Shown piece by piece: positions 60,301 through 64,000 of a DNA stretch of 64,000 nt; within the stretch, counting starts at the first letter, position 1; each line of letters starts with the position of its first letter. Source of the stretch: Diphasiastrum complanatum (lineage: Eukaryota > Streptophyta > Lycopodiopsida > Lycopodiales > Lycopodiaceae); contig CM055100.1 of NCBI GenBank assembly GCA_029204225.1, positions 61,873,472 to 61,937,471 on the forward strand. Reading direction: 5' to 3'. Both the position numbers and the translations under genes were made by a program. The notes under the pieces are model-generated. The model was not told the origin of the DNA and ran no database searches. It saw nothing but the letters and a program-made list of their open reading frames with translations.

Positions 60301-62844
60301 CAGATATATCGTGGTACCCCAGAGTGTAGATCTCTTCCCTAGCACTTCATGACGACCAGTTGCAAATGCAAAGCATATGACAAGAGTACCTGGATCCTTC
60401 TTAGGCCGCCATGCAGTATCCATATCTTTGTGGTGGTGTTGAAGACTCTCTTCAAGAAACTTTTTAGTTTCACGAACAACATCATGGGAGTTCGTAATAC
60501 CTCTGACCCGGACATTAAGAGCCTTTTGCTCTCGCAAATGGCTCTCGGTGAACGTAGCTGAGATAAATGAAGATGCAGGTGGTAGAGCAACAGTATTAGG
60601 ACTTTTAAGCACATCTGCCCAAGATCGAACAGGGGTTTGATGTTGTTCCACTTGACTTTCAAGCTGTTAAATCTTAGCTGAAGTAGTCGAATGAGAGGAA
60701 GCTTTGGTTTTGCAACGTCTTTCTTGATATCATCGATAGACGAATCCAATTTCTGAAGATAAGATTGCACAACATGGATCATAGCTTCAAGAGAAAAAAG
60801 TTTTTCTCGATGGCTGTTGAGATACTCATAAGAACGTAATTGATCTGCACGAATAACGGAGATCATAAAGGCTGGAGGCAGGAGTGATTCTTCTTCTAGG
60901 GTATTTGGGGTCAAAGGATCAGCTATAATGGATTCACTATTAGCCAGAATAGGATCTGACAGAGATATAGGGATTGCAACTGGAATAGAAGGTGAAGGTG
61001 GGTCTGAAATGGAAGAAGAAGACGACGAAGCAGATGAAGAAGATGATGAAGCAGCGTTGGAAAGGGCAAAAGCCCCTTTACGGCAAGGCATTAGAACTAG
61101 ATCAGGCAGCAGGGCGTCGGATCAGAAATCTGCAGGCAGCTAGCAGCCGAAAGCCAGCTAGCCAGCGATGGAACAGTTGAAAAAGAGGATCAGCGATCAG
61201 AGAGGTGCAGGGCGGAGTCATCAGCGGGCTATGGAACAGTCAACGAGGGAGCTGCAACTGCAATGATGGAGGCATTGGCAGCTCCCAGAGAGAGAGAGAG
61301 AGAGAGAGATTTCTGCGCAGGGCCACAGTAGGGAGGTCGCACAATGCTCTTTGGTGGGAGGAGGAAAAAACACCTTTTTCATATTGTCTCTGATTTTTCA
61401 TTGCTTTGCAGGTTTTTAACTGGTAGAAAAGCAGTTTGAAAGTAACAGCTTTTTAAAAAACGTGCTCGAGAAAACAAGTAAACTTGTGTTCAACTGTTCT
61501 ATGCTTTACAAACCCAAATTACAGATGCCTCATCACAGTAGAATGAAGGTTTAAGAAGCCTTGAGTAGATGTATCTGAGCAAGAAACGTGCTCTGGATTA
61601 AAAGCAAAAAACTGTGCTTTCACATACATCAAAAATCAGAGAATCACAAAGATTTGTAGGTGTTTTACATTCCAGAAGCCTGCTTTGATGTGTTTAAAGA
61701 TTTACATGTATGATAAACAGAGTTTTAAGAATCAGCCATTTCATAACAAGTAGAAACAGGCTAGGAAAGTTGCTAGCCACTTGCTTTCCCCACAGAAAAA
61801 CAAGTTTTCTTTCTTTAACAACTGTGAATCATAGATGCAATCAACACATCTTCAAAGCATACCGAAAAAAGGTGGTTCTAAGCCTTAGGCTATCACCTTT
61901 CTTTCAGCTTCCTGCATCACCTTACGGCTTAATAGAAAGCAGTGATACAACCTAGATTTGAAGCCACTGATTCACCTATAAGATTGAAGCAAAACCATGC
62001 TGAAAATGTTTCCTTTATTATGTCGGAAGTCAACTTGTCTAATGGCCATAACAAATGGGAAACAATAATTTAATGCAAATGGAAAAGCTTATTCACTCCC
62101 AAATTGTAAACCATCAGCACAAATTGATTGAATTTGAAAGTGAACCACAAGAAGCACACTACGAAAAAGCCAGCATTCAACTCCTCTACCATAGCAAAAA
62201 AAATATCACCTGTTTTGCAACTAATTACTCAAGAAATTCGGCCTTCTGAAAGCACAAATTTTCAGCTTTCAAGAAGCCGAAAATTCTCCACCCAAAGTAG
62301 TTTGACAAAAGTTTCAAATTCCACATTGTTGAAATAGATTTGAAAAAACTACGTCAATCAAGATCCATTTATTTTAATTGCAAAAATATGTTGTTGACCT
62401 TGGTATTCCATTATACAATTTTTTGAGATCTTCAGTGTATATTTTCTCCACTTTTGAGCTACATATTTGAGGTAAGATCTTTCTCCTTGTCTAAAGAAAA
62501 GGCTAAAACATCATTTGATGATTTGTTGTCTTCAATTTGAAGACATTATTAAGGGGAACTGAATATTTTATAATAAGGTCAATGGTGTACGAAGAAACAT
62601 ATCAAATAGCATTAAGGAGCATTTAGATCCATGAAACAAAGAATGTAGTGCTAGTAAACTACTATACCTTCAAACCAAGGTAATCAGGAAGACCATCAGG
62701 ACGAGGCACTTTGATGAAGTCATCAACAGAACCTATAGCAGGTATGTAGTCTGGAATAAATGGCTTCAGAAAACTACCTAATTCCACCTTGTTTGGTTTG
62801 TACAAGTCAATATACCTAAAAAGACCCCTAACTTCATCGCTCAC
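38099..62844 (-). CDS. IFT46: Intraflagellar transport protein 46, C-terminal five exons (5' end outside window or not found)
   Basis: IFT46 is an IFT-B complex subunit needed to build motile cilia and flagella; in land plants this means swimming sperm. Exons on the minus strand: 62668-62844, 52876-52971, 48206-48346, 47839-47954 and 38099-38192, with GT/AG borders and compatible phases (0, 0, 0, then 2 bases carried over). The joined product is about 208 residues. It holds the family's most conserved stretch: KPFIPDYIPAIG, DDFIKVPRPDG, DYLGLK/VLDE, QSDPAVITLQLRA, KYPKKLDAWISSI, KPPPSVSYSKPMPDIDKLMQ, LDVDLNTFSDIC, ILDIPVYKSR and SLHLMFSLYLEL. Family proteins are about 300-400 residues; the acidic N-terminal part is absent here. 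The gene spans at least 24.7 kb for 624 coding bases because of mobile elements in introns of 9.7, 4.5 and 9.6 kb. No stop or frameshift was found in the exons. Confidence 0.93.
38300..38885. repeat. Segmental duplication in the last IFT46 intron
   Basis: A segment at about 38300-38440 (GATGAATGGAGTAATGCACTC ... TTGAGAGTTTTGTCTGC ... GCTAAAAAATTCTACA) recurs in the same orientation at about 38735-38885 with scattered differences, offset about 435 bp. Confidence 0.85.
38890..41700. other. IFT46 intron sequence without recognised features
   Basis: AT-rich intron DNA. Short open frames show no domain resemblance. Confidence 0.5.
41703..42820 (+). pseudogene. Ty3/gypsy integrase with chromodomain-like C-terminus, 5'-truncated
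   Basis: An open frame of 338 codons (41714-42730) starts inside pol at GLLHPLEIPAGKWE. The integrase core is well preserved: MDFIVGLP and DRLTKMAHFIPTK with the first aspartates, SDRNNKFTG with the second, and TDGQTERVNQVLED with the glutamate. The GPF/Y-type region follows (RYCGPFTISRRLGEVTYEL), then the chromodomain-like tail (EILDSRETQTRHTLYREYLV). A TAG at 42728-42730 replaces the expected residue in KWND-x-PVENATWE, after which the frame continues to a natural stop just before the PPT. Everything 5' of integrase is missing. It lies in IFT46 intron 4, opposite to the host gene's direction. Confidence 0.9.
42816..42828 (+). other. Polypurine tract of the gypsy element
   Basis: AAGGGGGAGGGAG directly precedes the TGTTATGAGC start of the LTR. 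Confidence 0.85.
42829..43196 (+). repeat. 3' LTR of the gypsy element
   Basis: Starts TGTTATGAGCTCG right after the PPT. The proposed end is ...GATCTATCACA at 43196, because the matching phrase GATCACAATA precedes the PBS-like motif at 31728. A TATA-like CTCTATATC lies at about 43112. No 5' LTR is present. The adjoining hAT gene is cut at this boundary. Confidence 0.65.
43243..45480 (-). pseudogene. hAT transposase (BED zinc finger, DUF659 domain), disrupted
   Basis: The BED finger is in the frame near 45450-45280: LWDEVDIVRRVADKT, then VRCRYCLVEF and SLKGHLLG. After a frameshift or unrecognised splice near 45240 comes a proline/serine-rich linker, then the hAT core (44620-44010): YELNLPFAITDFEPFR, GCSIMSDGWTDVRRRP with the family's SDGWTD block, TDNATNCVQMG and FPHIVHMPCAAQGIDLL. 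A tandem duplication (43619-44135) breaks the frame. Downstream, LLRPLYIVLRMADSEGS and LVYELMDRI follow up to a GTAAGC donor at 43348. After a 105-bp intron, MTELRFIWETRWN starts the next exon, which is lost at the gypsy LTR. The C-terminal dimerisation region is absent. Confidence 0.85.
43619..44135. repeat. Near-perfect tandem duplication inside the hAT transposase
   Basis: Copies at 43619-43873 and 43881-44135 (period 262) differ by only a few substitutions and a 2-bp insertion (GGGCGCCTCG versus GGGCCTCG). Each ends in CAGGACACCCATC. The duplication and indel destroy the reading frame. Confidence 0.95.
45864..47017. other. Intron sequence; retroelement leader similarity, no gene
   Basis: At 46366-46430 the sequence (GGGAGAGGACACTAGTCGTGA and on) resembles the retroelement leader seen at 16018 and 53885. 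The part up to 47017 would be the leader of the minus-strand LTR fragment that follows. No protein remnant was recognised. Confidence 0.4.
47018..47300 (-). mobile_element. LTR retroelement fragment: primer binding site and adjoining LTR part
   Basis: The minus strand carries TGGTATCAGAGC (47018-47029). Immediately 5' of it (47030-47300) is LTR-like sequence with a TATATATAG box near 47172. Much of 47128-47300 recurs in diverged form at 53500-53660. The left part of the element may be the leader-like sequence at 46.3-47.0 kb. It sits in the last IFT46 intron. Confidence 0.6.
47839..47954 (-). CDS. IFT46: IFT46 exon D
   Basis: 116 bp: EWSIEIEKALMEVELPTDNL through ILDIP plus two bases of a Val codon. 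Acceptor GTGCAG, donor GTAAGT. Confidence 0.93.
48206..48346 (-). CDS. IFT46: IFT46 exon C
   Basis: 47 codons, phase 0. It contains KYPKKLDAWISSI and KPPPSVSYSKPMPDID, the most diagnostic IFT46 segment. Acceptor TCTCAG, donor GTACAT. Confidence 0.95.
49400..49868 (+). pseudogene. Probable C-terminal tail of a hAT-type transposase
   Basis: A frame rich in Pro/Ala/Ser/Arg ends in GTQIEGEVLHDFSQAVTEEV, then SDDSDDLDATQAS and a stop, with two in-frame stops earlier. An RGRPRGSGRGAS-type basic stretch precedes the acidic tail. Disordered basic-acidic tails occur at the end of many plant hAT transposases. The assignment rests mostly on position inside a hAT-like element. Confidence 0.45.
50242..50388 (-). 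pseudogene. Truncated BED-finger start of a hAT transposase
   Basis: A 48-codon frame starts MLAGDMPELWGEV and contains GCTCRFCHARF, the first half of a BED-type finger (C-x2-C). It then runs into sequence (SIFLGYF) whose DNA matches the non-coding 3' subterminal part of the outer element (about 52100-52130). This marks the internal deletion joint: 5' coding start fused to 3' end. Confidence 0.5.
51009..51949. mobile_element. hAT-like MITE (941 bp) with 8-bp target duplication ATTTAGAT
   Basis: ATTTAGAT lies at 51001-51008 and 51950-51957. The ends are CTTAGTTGCCCGTTC and, reversed, CTTAGAAGCCCGTTC, followed inside by GTTCCGGAAC-type palindromes (about 51038 and 51889). No coding potential. 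It interrupts the terminal arm of the inner element. Confidence 0.85.
51665..51850. repeat. Direct repeat inside the MITE
   Basis: TAGATCTTTGATAGATATTA, then GCAGAAGTC and GGGCCAGCAGGGTCA, occur at about 51674 and 51795 (period about 121). Confidence 0.85.
52284..52602. mobile_element. hAT MITE (319 bp) with 8-bp target duplication ATCTGAAC
   Basis: ATCTGAAC lies at 52276-52283 and 52603-52610. The ends are CAGTGTTGCA and, reversed, CAAAGTTGCA, typical of hAT terminal repeats. The interior has GATCCGGAAC- and GTTCCGG-type short palindromes and a T/A-rich middle. No coding potential. It sits just downstream of the nested hAT cluster, 274 bp from IFT46 exon B. Confidence 0.88.
52876..52971 (-). 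CDS. IFT46: IFT46 exon B
   Basis: 32 codons, phase 0. VLDEYGPTQSDPAVITLQLR corresponds to the VLDE...QSDP...L block of animal and algal IFT46. Acceptor GTGCAG, donor GTACCT. Confidence 0.92.
53500..53660. repeat. Diverged copy of the 47.1-47.3 kb LTR segment
   Basis: Shares AACTAAATGATAGC, CTAT-rich, GAGGCCC/GAAGCCC, GGGTACT-GGGTC, CATAAGGA and ATACCT with 47128-47300, in the same order and orientation. Leader-like sequence follows at 53885. Confidence 0.7.
54660..55160 (-). pseudogene. Ty3/gypsy integrase fragments with chromodomain-like end, PPT and LTR start
   Basis: The minus strand near 55160-55040 reads DFVDGLLWTSKRN and AIWVVVDRLTKLATFIPVKT (gypsy integrase core). Most of the core is then missing. 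54870-54672 reads KVLDTKTKRLRNRIVIEHLV, RWKGHTNDDDSWKREGSL and on to a TAA stop. Directly after come a purine tract (GGGGGGAAGAA) and TGTCATGCCC at 54660, the start of the 3' LTR, which runs leftward to an undetermined end around 54.3 kb. Confidence 0.8.
55161..57277. other. IFT46 intron, no gene; one CACTA-like terminus
   Basis: AT-rich. CACTACAAAAAAACTATAG at 55672 resembles the terminus of CACTA-type elements, but no opposite end was found. The rest is unassigned. Confidence 0.4.
57278..57337. repeat. (GA)n microsatellite forming the 3' tail of a LINE
   Basis: Read on the minus strand, the LINE end AATAAAGAT runs directly into CTCTCT..., so this 60-bp tract occupies the position of the LINE tail. 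Confidence 0.9.
57338..59872 (-). mobile_element. LINE (non-LTR retrotransposon), ORF2-bearing copy, inactive
   Basis: Minus strand. A serine-rich stretch (59853-59600) begins MARKGKGSPRSPPSQ. The APE-type endonuclease (59598-58950) has LLACDFNARTR and, after one TAG, SGDFTCFPHNRGSS and SDHSYLSLSI. The RT region (58560-58060) has AID-LNLHKSKDIDDLEAE, FPSPWSTNLIHPIHKGGDP, NYRTIM, then directly LLYVDDVVLLSR. A C-terminal CCHC-type region (58000-57880) has CSMCDLHDIEDEFHFLFRC. The 3' end is TTAATAAAG plus a CT tail. It lies in the long IFT46 intron in the same orientation as the gene. Confidence 0.88.
57611..59598 (-). pseudogene. LINE ORF2 (endonuclease-reverse transcriptase), internally deleted
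   Basis: The protein would nick target DNA and copy the LINE RNA. The endonuclease half is almost open (59598-58615, one in-frame TAG near 59128). After TGA stops near 58616 and 58459, the RT thumb-side blocks resume. Between AKVYCSILQ and SVLLYVDDVV the palm motifs expected over roughly 100 or more residues (including the first catalytic aspartate region) are missing, giving an abrupt fusion. A frameshift near 58000 separates the RT from the CCHC tail, which continues as a Q/R-rich extension to 57611. Confidence 0.82.
59873..59924. repeat. Perfect 21-bp inverted repeat at the junction of two LINE copies
   Basis: AGGCCCTACAGTAGCGCC-ATC (59873-59893) and its exact reverse complement (59904-59924) are separated by 10 bp. 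The hairpin sits precisely between the 5' limit of the ORF2-bearing LINE and the 3' tail of the second LINE. Confidence 0.95.
59925..61095 (-). mobile_element. LINE family member carrying ORF1 and a 3' end but no ORF2 ('half-LINE')
   Basis: ORF1 (61091-60142) is followed after only about 215 bp by a 3' end (GACGTTAATAAAG and four CTTT units). That end matches the neighbouring LINE's (GACATTAATAAAG plus CT tail) and shares an upstream GTC-TATA-CC phrase. No endonuclease or RT sequence lies between, so ORF2 has been deleted. The 5' limit is uncertain; a short (GA)n tract at 61287 may mark it. Confidence 0.7.
60142..61091 (-). pseudogene. LINE ORF1 protein (RNA-binding), frameshifted
   Basis: The N-terminal part (61091 to about 60715) starts MPCRKGAFALSNAASSS, is serine-rich, and has a helical segment (REKLFSLEAMIHVVQSYLQK). 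After a frameshift and one TAA it continues in another frame (60651-60142): SWADVLKSPN, ALNVRVRGI, TLVICFAFATGRHEVLGKRS, LWGTTIYLDEDLTFIQVQER and KKAKQVALTNGKRMIYRDG. The latter resembles the RRM and C-terminal domain arrangement of L1-type ORF1 proteins, with its 'G..I...EDLT..Q..R' signature. Confidence 0.75.
61287..61309. repeat. Short (GA)n microsatellite
   Basis: About 23 bp, near the presumed 5' limit of the ORF1-only LINE. Confidence 0.9.
61310..62667. other. IFT46 intron sequence, nothing recognised
   Basis: AT-rich intron between the LINE cluster and exon A. Confidence 0.5.
62668..62844 (-). CDS. IFT46: IFT46 exon A (first visible)
   Basis: 59 codons, phase 0 at both ends. It starts after CTGCAG with VSDEVRGLFRYIDLY and ends DYLGLK before a GTATAG donor. 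No further exon was recognised between here and 64000. Confidence 0.92.
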
Positions 62845-62905
62845 CTGCAGTAGTCAAAATTTAACTCTTTTGTCTAGTCTATTACAGCTGTCAAAATTAA
62901 AATTA

Positions 62906-63141
62906 AAACCCTTCTTGCCTTTAAAAAACATGTTCTTTTTGCCTTTGATTCATAGATGCTGATGTTTACCAAGCTTCAAAGGGACTTATGTATACTATTC
63001 AAACCCTCAGAGATGATTAAATATAAATACAAAACCTTTTTTGCCTACAAAACATGTTCTTTTTGCCTTTTCTTCATAGATGTGTATGTTTATCAGGCTT
63101 CAAAGAGACTTAATGTGTACTATTCAAAAGCTTAGGGATAA
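62906..63141. repeat. Tandem duplication upstream of IFT46 exon A
   Basis: Copies of about 111 bp at 62906-63016 and 63032-63141 share AACATGTTCTTTTTGCCTTT, TTCATAGATG, GCTTCAAAG and TACTATTCAAA in the same order, with scattered differences. Confidence 0.9.
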
Positions 63142-64000
63142 CCAAACGCACAAGAAGTCATTGAGTTGGTCAAACATGCCTTTGGTATAACTGGTCATTA
63201 TAGCTAATATCGTTGGTTGAGACGACAACTATCATCAAATAAACATTGAATGACAAAAGATGCCCTGACAGTTCAGAAAAGGGTAGCTAACACTTGAGGC
63301 AAAACTACAAAGTCAAGAGCTCACATCACATCAAAACTGAAATTTTCCCCTCACTAAAAAAACCCCATAACACACGTTGTTGTTCTAGCTTATAGCATAT
63401 GAAAAGCAACAATCAAATACAAAAGACATGTGTGACTTATATGGCCAAATGGATAACATTCACCCTGAAAGAGTGCAAAATATAGGGATAGCTTGGGGCA
63501 ATTATGAATACAATCGCAGAAACTCACATAAATTATATTAACATATGATACTGTCAACTATTTCCCACTATACTATCAGAAAAAGTCAACAATGTACTAC
63601 TTTACAAGCCCTCCTGCAAAGGAACTCTAGTCTTTGACTTCTCCCTCAAAGAAGCTCATAATCTCTATCTAGCAATTTGGGTCCAATTAGAGTATTCAGA
63701 CTCTCAAATCAAGGGAGAAATTAGGTCTGAGCTCCCACTAGGACTCCCTTAGAAGAAACTCAGTTTGGTTATTGATCCTGTAGCAAAATGGCCAAGCTTA
63801 ACCTAGAATCAATTATTAGAGTTTTAGGGGTCCAAACATAACTAGTAACGCCCCTAAAATATAACAAGCTTATAAGCTCTAATTGCATGTAGTAACTTTG
63901 CGACGTTCCCTTTAAGTCATGGCAATCGTTTACTGGATGGCAAAAATATATGTTTGAGCCTAGTCTTGTGACAAAGGAATAAGAGCAAAACCATCCATGG
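63142..64000. other. Presumed IFT46 intron, no exon recognised
   Basis: The next upstream IFT46 exon (acidic N-terminal part, poorly conserved) was looked for on the minus strand and not found. Confidence 0.45.

Overview
This is nuclear DNA from a land plant with a repeat-rich genome. Two real host genes are visible. At the left edge, on the + strand, is the 3' half of a plant 5'->3' exoribonuclease of the XRN2/3/4 family (nine exons, 65-3051; the 5' part lies outside the window). On the - strand, from 62844 down to 38099, are the last five exons of IFT46, an intraflagellar transport (IFT-B) protein. Seed plants without swimming sperm are not expected to keep an IFT46 gene, so the host is probably a seed-free plant (fern, lycophyte or bryophyte) or a seed plant with motile sperm (cycad or Ginkgo). 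The large repeat-filled introns favour a fern-like or cycad-like genome. The species itself cannot be read from the sequence.

Layout. 0-3 kb: XRN gene. 3-12.5 kb: no host gene, but a Ty1/copia RNase H fragment (7.0-7.5 kb), a CT microsatellite, a foldback repeat (9.4-9.74 kb) and a 960-bp TTAA-flanked piggyBac-like non-autonomous element (9771-10730). 12.5-16.5 kb: two decayed Ty3/gypsy remnants meeting head-on at 14.6 kb. 16.5-20.6 kb: nothing recognised. 20658-26895: a complete, apparently very young Ty1/copia element on the - strand, with 737-bp LTRs that look identical, a CATCT target duplication, PBS, PPT and one open 1347-codon polyprotein. 27.5-32 kb: a decayed coiled-coil reading frame and a Ty3/gypsy gag-pol remnant on the - strand. 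33-37 kb: three CT/GA microsatellites and a tRNA-like (SINE) sequence.

38.1-62.8 kb is the IFT46 gene. Its 9.65-kb last intron holds a Ty3/gypsy integrase with its 3' LTR (41.7-43.2 kb), a hAT transposase gene with an internal tandem duplication (43.2-45.86 kb) and an LTR fragment (47 kb). The next intron upstream holds a three-level nest of hAT-like elements (48.86-52.25 kb) plus a 319-bp hAT MITE (52284-52602). The 9.7-kb intron above that holds gypsy fragments (53.5-55.2 kb) and two members of one LINE family (57.3-61.1 kb), one of which looks like an ORF1-only 'half-LINE'. Exon-exon reading frames across these insertions remain consistent, so the host gene appears intact as far as it can be seen.

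The genes do not form a pathway: XRN acts in RNA decay and IFT46 in cilium assembly. The main story is mobile elements accumulating in and between host genes. No CRISPR array, prokaryotic operon, rRNA or functional tRNA gene was seen.
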